NCBI GenBank assembly: GCA_009760855.2
Contig: WPIO01000013.1
Span: forward strand, 1,336,001 to 1,400,000
DNA: 64,000 nt
From: Cristatella mucedo
Taxonomy: Eukaryota > Bryozoa > Phylactolaemata > Cristatellidae
Reading direction: 5' to 3'
Shown: piece after piece, positions 8,753 to 19,956 of the stretch
How positions within the stretch are numbered: position 1 is the stretch's first letter
Layout of the letters: the number at the start of each line of letters is the position of its first letter
Translations under genes and position numbers: made by a program
Notes under the pieces: model-generated
What the model saw: the letters and a program-made list of their open reading frames with translations, nothing else
Database searches by the model: none
Told to the model about the DNA's origin: nothing

Positions 8753-11647
8753 GTGAGTATAGAACTTGAGCGCTGCGGACTTGCCCTTGCGCTGCGTCTG
8801 CACGGGCTACAAACCAGGGCGGGCCGCCGGCTGACCCGCGGCCCCGGAGTTTGCACCGCCGGTAGCCAGCTCGCTTTGAACCTCGCGGGCCTCGCCGAAG
8901 AGTCTGCAAACCCCCAGTCCCCGCCGCCAGTAGTCCGTTCTACTGCCGCCGGCTATGCAACCGGCATTCGCCGAATGAGCCGGTTCGCACTCTGGTGCTC
9001 AGACCTGGCTGGCGCGGCCGCCAGTCGAGCCGCGCCATTACGCAACGCCTGCTTGCAGACGGAGCGCGTAGCAACGGTGCGTCCGCAGTGCATCAATCCA
9101 CCGGCACGTACCGTAGCTAGAGTTTAAGCAAGCGAGGCGTAAGACAGCAGAGTGCGGTACCTGGCCCGCCGCTCACGCATGCGTGCACGCCGCTAACGTC
9201 ATCCGGCATTATTCGCAGCACCCTGGGAACCCGGGCCCAAGGAAGCCCTCAGGACTTGGGCCGAGCGCGTTCGCGTTGCGAGCTCTACACGCTGTAGTGA
9301 AGAATTCGAGCGCGGCCGGGCGCTTCCGCGGAGTCGCCGCCGCGGCGACTTCCTTTAACGCGCCGATGCCGGACCGCGGGCGCGCGCCTCGCGTCCGCGG
9401 TCCGGCCTCGGCAGCGCGTGAGCGCTCGTGACCGGCCCGCGTGCCCGCCCGCCCTACCGCCCGCTCAGCGATCATCGGGCGCGGGCTATCTACCGACACC
9501 GCGGTTACGGTGCGCTCGCGTCACTGCTCCCAGTGACTGCTGCTCGCGCGCCCGAGTACGCGTCCCGAGTAAACAGCGAGCTCTGCTTATCGGACGGTCC
9601 CCGTGAATGCGTGCGGCAGCCGGCGGCATCCGCCCTCTGCCATTCGGAAGTCGGCTCCTTTCAAGCGGCCCAGGCCGCGGATCGAGCGGAACGCTGCGCC
9701 TGCGCTACCGGAGCCCACTGCCTTCCAGCTCGCTGGCTGCCGCAGTCGGGGCCGACGCCTCCCTTCGTTGAATAGCCGCCGCGGCGCTCTCGTAATGGCT
9801 CACGCCGCCGACCGACGACCAGAACCGAGCGCCCGGGTTTGCCTGCGGCTCGCTAGCGAGCCGACATCCGGCTTACGTAACCTCCACGTCGGCCCTCCAC
9901 GCTGGCTATCCAGGTCCACTCGTTTGTATGAAGGCGTGAAGGTCAAAGGTGGCTGGTGGGCAATCCTCCCTCCTGGTTGGGCGCCGCAGTTGTTCCTGCA
10001 TGCGGAGGAGCTGCTACGCTGATTTCGCGCCCGGGCTTTGTATTGGCAGCCGTCCAAGCGGTTCCAATTCTCTTCTGTTTTCAGTTTGTCGCGACCCGCC
10101 GTTGGCCTTTCGCTGAAGCGTTTTTTGGAGAGCGCCCGGGACGATGGCCGACTGGCTTGGGGCATCTACGCCTGCGCCAAGCAGCTGGAAAGGTAAGCGG
10201 CCAAAACCTGCCAGCCGACGTCCTCGTGCGACAGCAGCGACCCCGAGCTGGCGTGCTGCTGAGTAGCCGCTGGCTTTCGAAAGTCTGATGGGCTCGCTCT
10301 TGCTCGTTGCAGCCATGCCGACTCCATTTCGCTGTGCCTGCTAGCAGACGATTGCTCCGGCGATGCCGCAGCTCACCTTCTCTTCGTGCTTCTCGAAGCA
10401 TTTTGCATGGACTTCAGCATTCCGGTCGTAAAGGTGAGCCTCTATCCCTATCTGTCTGTTTCACCTTGGTGCACGGGCACGGCTGAAGGCCGAAGGCTTC
10501 GTTGGGTTGCGTTGGCTGCGTTGAGAGGCTACGCTGTGTGAGTTTCGAGGCTGCGTTGAGACCAGAGTCGGAAGCAAGCGAGCGGCTCATTCGTGGCATC
10601 TCGGGCCAGCTTGTTCGTGGCTTTTCGAAAGCGCCCTAAATCTCACGGCATTTGTATTTAGGTGGACAGTGCCGCCAAGATACGAAAGATCTTGAGTGCA
10701 AATGGGAACGATGTCGGCAAGTCAAAGGAGTCTTTCTGCTGTGTTCTCGTCGAGGTAAGCGTGACACTGGCTTCCGAAAATGATTATGAATGCTGCAGCT
10801 GCAAGCATGTGCAAGCGCTGCCGTAGCCAATGGATGCTGTAGCTGCAGACGTATGCAAGTGCTGCAGCTGCAGGCATAGGTGAAAGCTGTTGCTGCAGGT
10901 GCTTCTCAGCCGGGCAGTGCAACAGGTGGCTTCTCATTTGTAGATGCCAGACTCCAAACTTAGAGGGCAGACAGATGAAAGCCTAATGTCGTACTGCAGG
11001 GCAGCTTCGTTTGAGTATCCGGCTCCGGTGATAGAACTTCCATCGTGATCGAATCTTGGTAGGTATGGCTGCTGAACTCTTATAATTGAGCCTTGGCTGC
11101 ATAGTTTGCTCTGATTTATTTAGCAGCAGGGCAGCACGAATAACTGCGGTTCCTGCTGCTGTAGGTTTCGCACGTGAAAGGAAGGAAGCTGCTTCCACCA
11201 AGGAGGCTACTAGCTCTCGGGCCAACAAGATGGCTTGCTCGAAAGCCTGTTCCGTCCGCGACCGGGCATTTGCGTTGAGATTTCTCGGTCGACGGCTTAG
11301 CGGATGCTGGCTGAAAAAAGCAAGCCGCGCTGCTGCCGGCGGTGGACTGCCGTGTGCGCACATCGATGCAGTCTGAGGAAAAGTTGCCAGCACGTTGCCC
11401 ATGCAGTTGAGCTGCTCAATTATGCCAGACGTGAGAGACTCCTCAACATGCCTTGCTGCAGCAGTCCTGCAAGGCACTCGTGTATTCAGGCTTGTGCATC
11501 AAGGAGCTGATAAAGGTCATTGGTCTGGAAGATCGGATTCTTGTTATTTGGCTTCGACTCCGAATGCCCGAGTACACACAGATCGATCATTATCTGGACG
11601 GTCAGCTGCTGACCGACGTTGAGCCTGGCCATCGTGCGGCAAACTGA
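8712..11647 (+). CDS. GADD45: GADD45-like stress-response protein (complete, 5 exons)
   Basis: GADD45 proteins are small acidic L7Ae-fold factors in nucleus and cytoplasm that answer DNA damage and stress by binding PCNA, CDK1 and the kinase MTK1/MEKK4. Coding exons are 8712-8752, 10085-10192, 10313-10433, 10662-10754 and 11462-11647. All introns are GT-AG and the sum is 549 nt, in frame, giving 182 residues; vertebrate GADD45s have about 160-165. Family landmarks appear in order: VG-x-L-x-x-x-L with GIYACAKQL (family VYEAAKLL), SLCLLADD (VLCLLAAD), LLFVLLEAFC (IHFTLIQAFC), and FCCVLVE (LHCVLVTN). The last exon is the most diverged part: CIKELIKVIGLEDR sits where the family has QLICFCRESR, and RMPEY replaces LPER, followed by about 20 extra residues. 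The ATG at 8712 was chosen because its exon ends in the phase needed by exon 2. I cannot assign a vertebrate paralogue letter. Confidence 0.85.
10085..10192 (+). CDS. GADD45: GADD45-like, coding exon 2
   Basis: The acceptor is strong (a pyrimidine run then TTTTCAG) and the donor is AG|GTAAGC. It encodes the first helix and strand of the fold (LKRFLESARDDGRLAWGIYA, then CAKQLE). The ATG at 10144 lies in a different frame and is not the start. Confidence 0.85.
10313..10433 (+). CDS. GADD45: GADD45-like, coding exon 3
   Basis: Acceptor CGTTGCAG and donor AAG|GTGAGC. It encodes the central hydrophobic strand SLCLLADD, a shortened acidic loop (CSGDAA), and helix LLFVLLEAFCMDFSIPVVK, the best-conserved part of the family. 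Confidence 0.88.
10662..10754 (+). CDS. GADD45: GADD45-like, coding exon 4
   Basis: Thirty-one whole codons between acceptor TGTATTTAG and donor GAG|GTAAGC. It ends in FCCVLVE, which corresponds to the family's HCVLVTN strand. Confidence 0.85.
10755..11461 (+). other. Intron 4 of the GADD45-like gene
   Basis: A 707-bp intron. It contains GCTGCAG-rich imperfect repeats near 10794-10900 (units close to GCTGTAGCTGCAGACGTATG) and no recognised mobile element. Confidence 0.6.
11462..11647 (+). CDS. GADD45: GADD45-like, terminal coding exon
   Basis: Acceptor CTTGCTGCAG; the neighbouring CAG allows a start three bases later. The frame continues in phase to TGA at 11645-11647. It carries the C-terminal helix and strand, then about 20 residues beyond the usual LPER end. 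No AATAAA is evident in the following 500 bp. Confidence 0.7.
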   Translation, partial: QSCKALVYSGLCIKELIKVIGLEDRILVIWLRLRMPEYTQIDHYLDGQLLTDVEPGHRAAN

Positions 11648-11884
11648 GGGCGATTCTGCCAAGTGTTCTCCGTACTTCGCCTACTTGAGCTGTGTTATTC
11701 TAGAGTAGGTTGCAAGGTTATTGTAATTATTGCTAAGTGTTGCTCAACCTTGCAGAATCCAGATGAAAGCAAACGTTTACACGCTTGGTAGCACTCAGAT
11801 TCAGTTGACATACCTTTTTAAAAAATATATTCAAGTTTAACGTGCCGTTGACATTTTTATGCTTCAGCTTAGTGTTTGCAAGTA

Positions 11885-12105
11885 ATGTAACGTGTCTCCG
11901 GCTGTAATTCCAAAAAGCTGCAAAGACTATGTGGGTGTTACAAAGGAGAGTTTGTATAGAGCACTCACAGCCTAAGCGGCTTTCGGTACGCATTCGGTAG
12001 CCAACAGACTTCATCTCACGAAGCAAAGGGAAAGTGGGAAGCATAGCCGAGTCAGGAGAGCAGTTGAGGTAGTGAGTAACATGGAAGTACTGGAGGACGT
12101 GCAAG
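11885..12105 (-). mobile_element. LINE family A, 3' end relic
   Basis: The minus strand matches the 3' segment shared by the copies at 21360, 31020, 32505, 42880, 59380 and 63680 (CTACTTCCATGTTACTCACT, then GACTTCATCTC and CACCCACATAGTC read on either strand). Only the 3' untranslated part is left. Confidence 0.7.
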
Positions 12106-12109
12106 CTTC

Positions 12110-14530
12110 AAGCCAACTTACTCTCTTGCTAATGGGGTGGTAAAAGCACCGGATGACCCTCTGCTTTCGAAGCAGTTGTCACTGCCCCTCGCACCTGGGT
12201 GCTTGTGGGATAAGGTCGATCAACGACAGTTAGGAGCTCCCAAACCACCCTACCCCGTCCAATTAAACTAAAGCCCCCAACGCCGAAGCTGCCAAGCACC
12301 GGCTACCGGGGACAAGTTCCTTAGGCTGGGACACGTGCAGTGACTAACAGTGCTCGGCGAGTTCAGCATTGCTTATGTGAGAGCTCCGACCGAGCTTGAT
12401 AGCACACGATCCCTTTCTGCTACTGGTAAACATGTTCTTACGAGGAACTTAGTCCCTCATACCGGTTTGGAGAATAGTGAGCATACTGCTTGAGCTTTGG
12501 CAGTTATTCGTCGAAAATCCGATGCCTTCCCGCCCACCACAGTCCGGCATCTTTTGGGTTTCAGCCAACGCACCTGGACGAGCAGCAGCAGGAGGCATTC
12601 GAGCTAAAGGTCAAAAGTCACGTGTGATCCCTGGTGTTGTGCTCTCTCCCAAGACCAACGATGGCAGAGCCTGTTGCAACCCTAACTGAGGTGCTACAAA
12701 CCGAGGCTCGTGAGGGATCAGCCGGCGAGGCTATCGATGAGTAGCCTGCCGTTCGGACAGGTCAAGATGCCAAGGTCATTACCTAAGGTAGTGTGACTGA
12801 AAGCCATTGCTCAAGCCCCCACCCTACCACCTAGTAAATGCTGATAGGAAGTGCCCAGACCTCGTACACCTGCCCCAGAAAGCTTTTCAGGGACTTTGCT
12901 CAGTGTCTGCTAAAGAAGAAGACCCGAGGAAGTTAGGCCTAATAGAAGTGACCAAAGGGGAGTGGCAAGCTGAAGGATATGAGCGAGCTTCAAGACAACT
13001 CACTCTGTTGAAGGTGGAATAGGGCTTTGGTGGACGGAGACGGGAAGGTGAGCTTCGGTGGAGGAATGTGAACTACTTGCTTGGTTGTTACTGTGCCTGT
13101 TGGCTGGGCTGATAAACCTACTCACCCAGCATTAGGTAATCTCTGTGGGTGTCAGCACCGATGACCAAACGAAATCGTGCAATGCCGATTTACGAGACTT
13201 GTTATTGCATCTTAAGCTTGCACGACAGCGTCGGGTGGATATTTTGAAAAAGCATCCGGCGCTTCATTGCAGGCGCTGGCCCAAGTTGCCAAGCTTCTCA
13301 GTGCCAGAGGTAAGCTGCTTAACTTAGAAATGAGTCCACGACAGTTCCTTTGTGAAGAACGCATCGATCTTCCAACCCCCAGGGCCTATGCTTCAGGGCT
13401 CCTACTACCTGTGCTGGGCACCTCAACTTAAATACAGGTGTCGCTGCACAGGCTTTGGCTGTTCAGACGACAGCCTGCACTTAAGCTGTACATCTTTGTT
13501 AGTCCGACATGCCATCATCCAAGTACATGGTCAAAACAAGCTCGCGGCGACCACCTAATAGGGCGATACTGCTGCCAGCATTCTCACAGTCCTTTATCTA
13601 TCATGCTTTTTTCTCGGAAAGAGAGTCCTTGCAAGCCTAAGCAATCGAGGACCACGAATGCCCTATTTACTAATGGGTGCCGGGGAAAGCATGCTGTGCA
13701 CTCATCGAGCTGCAAACGATAAGGATGCACGAGGATGCAGGATGCAGGACGTGCAAGGCACAGTCGGCCCAGTGCAGCTGCTGACTGTGACGGTGGACTT
13801 GTGGGCGAGTATCAAAGCGAGAGCCAAAAAAGACCTGCAACAAGCCAACGTATCCTACCGCAAATAGATCGGCAGATGAGGCTGCAGGATCGGCCATGGA
13901 AATAGTGCCAAATCCTCCTCAAAAATGGCAGCCGGCGAGCCATCTAGTCATAGCGGCCAGGTCTGCAACTGCTGCCAATGAGTGCCCCCTCCTTCCCAGC
14001 CAGAAATAGAATACGATCCACACTTTCTTTACACCATCTGCGTCTTAGCCTTCCGGTAAGGTGCTTGCTCTTCACCACTCAGGTCGTGGGTTTTCGACAA
14101 TCCTGTATTGCCCTGTACTCCTGTACTAAGCCCACTTTGGCTTTTATGGGCCGAAATGTGGTACAAATGAGGCTTTTGAATCAGTACTACCGTCTGCTTT
14201 TACCCATAGCTCCGAGACCAGAAAGACGACAGGCAGGTGTCGTGTGGGGAGCACACAAGATAATCGTTACCTTGGTTAGTATGACAGCACGTCGGGAGGA
14301 CGTCCTGCCTACACCTCTGTGATAATCTCCCTTCAGGTATTGCTGCTTTTCCACTAAGACTGGGTTGTCTGTCGTGAACTTCGCAACAGCCGTGCTACAC
14401 TACTTCTCTCTGACATGCACATTACACTACTTCTCTCTGACATGACTATTACTTCGGCTTATCTCTCTGAACTGTTTATTCTTCAGTATTCCACTCATAC
14501 CATCTATTCCTATATCCATGGTTGTTAAGC
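12110..14530. other. No proven gene; weak exon candidate at 13145-13310
   Basis: The frame at about 13157-13310 ends at a good donor (CAGAG|GTAAGC) and reads RDLLLHLKLARQRRVDILKK in its middle, but I recognise no family and can link it to no other exon. A near-perfect 29-bp tandem duplication lies at about 14395-14450 (unit ends CTTCTCTCTGACATG). The rest shows nothing I can name. Confidence 0.35.
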
Positions 14531-14539
14531 TGTGTTTAA

Positions 14540-14840
14540 CCAATCCCGAGATCTTAGCAGACTCGACTTCAGTTCCTTTGATCCCCAAGCATGGAATTGG
14601 TTACCAACTAATACTACGACATCGCCTGATTTGACGACATTTAAAAGGAAGCTGAAAGCCCAACCTGGTCATCGCAGCATTTGCTCCATCCGTGTGCATT
14701 GACATCTGTGTGCTCATGCATGCAGAAGGTGTTTATGTTGATCATCGTTAATCGGAAGACATGGTTCCATTCCATAAAATTCAAACCTAGTAAGAGATTT
14801 AGTTCTTTTAGAGCACTGTAAAAATACGTTATTTGTATTT
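14540..14840 (+). mobile_element. LINE C-terminal/3' tail relic
   Basis: Translated remnants such as AWNWLPTNTTTSPDLTTFKR match the WNSLP...[11 protein letters not shown] end of the LINE family B protein at 20201-20674. A degenerate tail (AGAGATTTAGTTCTTTTAG) follows. It is heavily decayed. Confidence 0.6.
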
Positions 14841-15186
14841 GTATTTGTATTCAAGGAGCCACATGACATATAGGCATACTACAACCTGTTCACAGGGAGT
14901 CTATATTCTAACTATAATAGATTATTCCATTATTGTGAATTAAGATTTGCAAATCGATACTAAAAAGGGGGCACCTGAATTTTAGGCTTGGGTGACGTAA
15001 TGGTCACAAGAGGCCACGGCTACACTGTCTGCCAGCTGCACATGTCTACAAGTTGATTAAATTTGACAAATAACTCACTCACTTGCTGTCAGGCTATACA
15101 GGCAAAATGCCTCGAGAGTTCACCTGAACCAAAGGATTGAATGTCTGATGTTCGCTAGGGTCATGTGCTTTAATAATTGAGTCTCC

Positions 15187-15298
15187 CTGGTTTGGCCCAG
15201 GGACCACCCAGGTCGTGGGATTGAGCCCTATGGCATATGTGAAGCGCCTGGATAGAGATTAAGTTCTTTTAGGGCACTAGAAAAAATGAATTCTATAT
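15187..15298 (+). mobile_element. SINE family 1, partial
   Basis: A shortened tRNA-like head (TTTGGCCCAGGG), then a B-box region (GGTCGTGGGATTGAGCCC) and the GCGCCTGGATAGAGATTAAG tail. Confidence 0.75.
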
Positions 15299-15309
15299 TC
15301 TATATAATG

Positions 15310-15775
15310 AAATTAGTACATTCCGTTTAACGGCAGCATCGGAGAATAGCCCCTTGCTGATGGCAATTGGTCTGTCCGGCTGCATTGTCATCGTGCTGCA
15401 GGAGCTGTATGAGCATTGCTGCATGAGCCGCCAGCTCGATTGCTCCTCTGCTTTTCAGCTGTCTGTCAGCATCGAGTTTTACCCAAACTGCCGATGTGGC
15501 TGTTTACAGGCTCTTCTCTAGCAAGCCAGCAGAACGACGACAGCAAGAGCCTCCATCCCTAGATCGGCATAGCAAGTGCCTTAATTCCTACCTAGGCAAG
15601 GATCACTGCATAGCGAGGTCCAAGATAAGCCTGTCAGGTCAAACACTTGACCTTAAGGAAGATCGCAATGGCAGTGGCTTACAAAGGTGCTGCTGGCTCA
15701 AAAAGTACACAGACATGGCAAACAGCTCATCATTAGCACACTCCTGCAACTTAGACGAAACAGGGGGGGCATACC
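15310..15775. other. No supported gene
   Basis: A 99-codon frame runs through 15496-15795 into the neighbouring SINE. It has no recognisable domain and I treat it as chance. Confidence 0.4.
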
Positions 15776-15777
15776 AC

Positions 15778-15928
15778 GCTGGTTTAGCCCAGTAGTTAAG
15801 GTGCTTGCCTCCATCAAGGTCAAGGTTAACACATTTGCCGACCAAGGTCGTGGGCTCGAGCCCGTGCCATATGCGAAGCGCTTGAATAGAGATAGAATTC
15901 TCTTATCTAATTATCTCTTATACAAATG
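15778..15928 (+). mobile_element. SINE family 1
   Basis: A-box-like TTTAGCCCAGTAG, a linker, B-box region GTCGTGGGCTCGAGCCC, then AAGCGCTTGAATAGAGAT and a duplicated TCTCTTAT tail. The A-box to B-box spacing is lengthened by about 20 bp compared with the copy at 29164. Confidence 0.85.
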
Positions 15929-15954
15929 GATTTTAACTGTATAGATATGTGGGG

Positions 15955-15978
15955 TGGGTGTGTGTGCACGTGCATGAA

Positions 15979-16047
<69 letters not shown>

Positions 16048-16150
16048 GTGTGTGCATTCGTGCATACGTGTGTGTGTGTGTGTGTGTGTGTGTGCCTCTG
16101 GGTGTGTGTGTGTGTGCCTGTGTGTGTGTTTGTCCGCGAGTGTGTGTGTA
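15955..16150. repeat. (TG)n microsatellite
   Basis: Long (TG)n tract with a few GCGTG, CATTCG and CCTCTGG interruptions, starting about 25 bp after the SINE tail. Confidence 0.95.
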
Positions 16151-16299
16151 ATTCATTTATCCTGGAACTTTTCTCAGGCATACGGCTTAGGAGCGAACGA
16201 CTCTGTCCTATGAAACGTTCTGATTTCACGTCAGCAGATTAGGCAGTACTGGGCCGAGACCTCTGCTAAAAGCGGCTCGCACTTCCCGACCGAGCTCGT

Positions 16300-16480
16300 G
16301 GGTTTTAGAGCTGCTGTGCAACAGGAAATTCTTTGCTAGCACGTAGGCACTGCAGGTAGGGTATGAGTAGGCGGATGGTGAGGCTATTCCGGCGCTATAT
16401 AAATAGATGAGGCTGGCGGATCAGCCACTCTTTACTGTACAATAAAGCGCTGTTGTCCACTGTAGCTGAGGTGATTCAGG
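16300..16480 (+). mobile_element. Possible solo LTR with promoter and poly(A) signals
   Basis: A strong TATA box (CTATATAAATAG, about 16395-16406) is followed about 25 bp later by an initiator-like TCAGCC, and then by AATAAA at 16441-16446. TATA, start and AATAAA packed within 50 bp is the arrangement of an LTR promoter/R region and is unusual for a cellular gene. Termini, target duplication and internal retroviral-type genes are not seen, so this is inference. Confidence 0.3.
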
Positions 16481-16596
16481 TGACTGGTCTTTTTGGTCTT
16501 CAACTGCCGAGACCATCAAGGCGTGCTCTTCCTTGCCTTATAAAAGCATACAGAGCAAATATGGCTGAACCAACGGACGATTTAATATATTAAGAT

Positions 16597-16730
16597 AATT
16601 CATTTGTATTAGCGCCCTTAGAGAACTAAATCTCTATTCAGGCACTTCACATATGCCACCAGGCTCGAGCCCACGACCTCGGCCAGACCCCGGTTCGGGG
16701 CGAGCACTTTAACCGCTGGGCCAAACCAGA
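16597..16730 (-). mobile_element. SINE family 1
   Basis: The minus strand reads CTGGTTTGGCCCAGCGG (A-box), GTCGTGGGCTCGAGCC (B-box), then the GCCTGAATAGAGATTTAG tail and AATGAATTA. It is a near full-length copy. Confidence 0.88.
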
Positions 16731-16739
16731 TTTATGTGC

Positions 16740-18450
16740 AATTCTATTATACCATACTGAGCTTCAAGCAGGGAGGTAAGACACAGAAGATGCGTCTCTC
16801 CAGCCAAAGAGTTGGTCGCACGTTCTCTCGCACCCGGTTCGAGGCTTCACAGCTTGCAGGTTCGAGGCACAGTTTACCACGGAGAGGTAGTCGAAGGGAT
16901 CGGCTCGACTCCCCCTTTCGCTCCATACAGCCCGGTGCTGGCTCGGCCCTATTTGACAGCTATGCATCAGGATTTCGCAGAACCCGCCTCCTTTCCTAGA
17001 AGGTCTTGTTAATCGCTGTCAGCTAGCTATGCATCAAACTGCCTGCCTCACTAGCACCCAGTGTAACTAGTTCCGAGATTGGAAACTAATTTCTGAGCTT
17101 TGCGGTCGGCTGCCGCCTGTTGGACTTGCAGTCGACTGCCAAGGTCTGGGTGCAAATCATCGTGGCCGGATGCTGCTCGGAGGAGCATCTGTATCAGAGC
17201 TCTCCACTCGTCTGTCTGTATGTCTGTACGTATGTCTCTCTCACCCCACACATCCCCGTCTGTCCATCTCCCAACCCCCCTGTCTGTCTCCGAGAGTCTG
17301 GCAGAGGGAGGTGGTATGCTCAAGCATCGGCTACAATTGCATGGGATATAATTGGAAACCGCGAGTGCTGCAACCGGGAGCCCCAGATCGGCGAATTTGC
17401 AGCAGGCTGCGTCCATGCAGAATTTCGAGCCAGGCATTGTTGCTGCCGTAGCTCACCGAAACCCACCCGAGCCCACTCCGATGCATTTCGACTGCTCCAA
17501 CCTGTCTGGGAGAGGGGGTGGCGGGCTCGGGCTTCCGGCTGGAAGCTAGCGAATATCCTAGCTAGTACCCGGGTCGTTTCAGCGCTTAATTAGCGCCGGT
17601 ACTGGCCGCCGGAGGCGTCTCGTGCCGGCGAGGAGGCCCCGGTGAAGGGCCAGTACATTATTAATTAGGTCGCACATCGACCGGATCCGCCGACCTGAGC
17701 GATCGCTTCCTCTCTTATCATCGCGGCGCTCGAGCGATCCTGCGATGCCTCGGCGGTAGCGAGCTCACGCCACGCTGGCGCCGATTGACTCGCCGCTCGC
17801 GTGCGCGCATACCCGTGCGCGCACGCGCTCTCACGTGTGCCGACTCCCGGCGCGTGCGAGCACTCGAATTTCCGCCGGCGGGCCTCGGTGCGCTCGCCTT
17901 AGGCGGGCGGGCGTAAGGCGAGCGCGTGACTGGCTGCTGCCAGTTCAGCTGAAGGCGCGGAGGAGCTCGACGCCGATCACGCGCCGCGGACTTCTGTCGG
18001 CTATTGCCGCGCTATCGCCTCGGTTTCGCCGTCTGTCGCCTCGATTGCGCCGGCGCCGGTCGTCCGCTGCGGTCGACTCTCTGCACCGGCTTTGCGAAGC
18101 TGAAATAACGATTCACATTGCAGACCGCAGCGTGGAGACTGCGTCTGCAAAGTTGCACGCATTTGTCTGAGCCTCTAGAGAAAATGCGGGTCCCAGGTGC
18201 TCCGACGAATCGGCGTCACGAATAGTGGGTACGCGAAGCGCGTGCATCGGTTATCTGCGATCGACTCTCCGCACCGACGCGCGCATCTCGTCCTCCGCGC
18301 GCGCGGCCCGATCGGTTGCTCTTTTTAAACCTTCCGAAGACCCCACCCTAATCGCGGTTCCGCTAGTAGTCGAGGCTTGCGGCGGGCCTAGATGATGCTC
18401 TCGGACGCCCCCTCGGCTTCGAAAAGTTCACTCCAAGAGGCGTTGGCAGA
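16740..18450. other. No supported gene; CpG-rich from 17580
   Basis: Between 17580 and 18400 the DNA is dense in CpG with many CGCG and GCGCGC words, which suggests a CpG-island-like region and possibly a promoter. I see no start codon with a matching exon. Open frames here are long only because of GC content. Confidence 0.4.
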
Positions 18451-18454
18451 ACCG

Positions 18455-18535
<81 letters not shown>
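18455..18535. repeat. Compound (AT)n(AC)n(AT)n microsatellite
   Basis: (AT)n, then (AC)n, then (AT)n, broken by one ACATAT step. It directly adjoins the 3' end of the SINE at 18536, so it may have grown from that SINE's AT-rich tail. Confidence 0.92.
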
Positions 18536-18665
18536 ACTCACTTTTATAGCGCCCTAAGAGAAATTAATCTCTATTCAGGCGCTTCACATATGCTACTGGT
18601 CTCGAGCCCGCGACCTCGGCCAGACCTTGGTCGGGGCGAGCACCTTAACCCCTGGACCAAACCAG
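18536..18665 (-). mobile_element. SINE family 1
   Basis: The minus strand has CTGGTTTGGTCCAGGGG, GTCGCGGGCTCGAGACC and the shared tail GCGCCTGAATAGAGATTAAT. The 3' end abuts the (AT)n array. Confidence 0.88.
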
Positions 18666-18989
18666 CGCGGCATCCGAGCCTCACTCCAAAATGATCTTTC
18701 GCGGGCTGACCATGTCGTCGGCTCCGCAGTCGAGTGCAGCTACTTGCAGCCACGCGATGCCGCAAAAGAATCGGGTGCCCTTAGAAAAAGGGGGGTTGGT
18801 TACGGCGGGAAAAAGGAAAAAAAGTTTCTGCGTCATCCCGTCCGCACTTCTCTAGCCCCCCTCTCCTCACAGGCCTTCCTGCCTGCGCATTCTGACGCGC
18901 GCTGACGGTGCAAAGCTCGGTAGCCAGCCGCGCCTGTCGTCAACGAGTCGCATTTTACGGCTATCGTACGCCTCTTCTGCCTTCCGAGA

Positions 18990-19345
18990 TTCTGAGACTC
19001 GACTCCGCATTTGGCCGCTCAGCGGCTTCACAGTGCTGCGGCCCAGCGTGCTGCGGCCGCCTTGTCCTCTAGCTCCGACTCTCCGCCAGAATATTTACTC
19101 CTCGAGCCTCTCGTCTCATTCCCTCCTCTTCTTGGACTCCAGTCCGCTCGGCTGTGCCTGCTGATCGCGTCAAATCCTTCGCAGACCGCGCGCTCAGTTC
19201 CCCTACATCTAAGCGTTGGAGCTCCCTTACCGAAGGACATTCCGTGACTTGATTTATACTTTAGACATTCCCTGACTTGACATTTAGAGCAAAGCTAAAA
19301 ACCCGCCTGTTCCTGCTGACAGCATTCGCTCCGTAGTCGTGAATC
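18990..19345 (+). mobile_element. LINE relic, C-terminal coding remnant
   Basis: In one frame VKSFADRALSSPTSKRW aligns with the [20 protein letters not shown] of the LINE at 20201. A further frame gives the LKTRLFLLTAFAP that ends CR1/L2-type proteins. The GC-rich codons and frame breaks mark it as an older copy. Confidence 0.5.
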
Positions 19346-19640
19346 GGGCTATGCGTACTTTTGCTCGCTGCAATTGTGCACGCCCGCCATTGGAGTACTA
19401 ATCGACCGAACGCACCTCTTCAAAGCGCGAGCCGAGTCGTTTGCCTATTCGAAGGAGATCGCACTCTCGTAGGGAGGCTATGCGAGCGCTTCGCTGCCAA
19501 TATTATCGTTGTCGCTCGATCTGAGCGGCCGCGTATCCGGAGCAAAGGAGTGGCAAACGCCTTGTCCGAGGCGCGGTGGTCGGTCTTGAAACTGGGCTGA
19601 AGTAGCGCAACGAGTACGTTTCGTGCCGCGCGATTTAAAA
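19345..19640. other. No feature seen
   Basis: GC-rich unique sequence without a supported exon. Confidence 0.4.
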
Positions 19641-19647
19641 ATGTAAG

Positions 19648-19812
19648 CCAATGCAACAGCGTCGTTTGTATAGCGACAGAGGAGCCTTGACGGCTATCGC
19701 TGCCGCTTGCATTCGGCCACGAAGGATCGCCAGCGGCGGAATTCGAACGCACGACCGTGAATATTGAGCGTCTGCCCTGCTCACCTGGGCTATGTACCGC
19801 GTGGTGTGTGCC
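19648..19812 (-). mobile_element. SINE family 2
   Basis: The minus strand has a tRNA-like head, B-box region GTGCGTTCGAATTCCGC, then GGCGATCCTTCGTGGCC, AGCCGTCAAGGCTC and CTGTCGCTATACAAACGAC. It is moderately diverged. Confidence 0.75.
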
Positions 19813-19956
19813 GCGTCGCAAGCAGCAGGGCGCGTCCTTTCTGAGTCGGACTGTCCGTCGGGGGGGGGGGCCACACGCTCGCGGCTCCTATTCCGTAGAC
19901 TACTTGCGGCAACGCTTGCCTCCTTGGCCAAATGCTACGTAGTTCCGCATATATGA

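Noticed and set aside
10144-10190. ATG with good context as the start of the GADD45-like gene
   Set aside because: Its frame (MADWLG...) is not the one with the GADD45 motifs; the true frame enters through the acceptor at 10084.
19361-19600. Plus-strand frame of 79 codons in GC-rich DNA
   Set aside because: It overlaps a longer antisense frame, and neither shows motifs; both are best explained by base composition next to a LINE relic.
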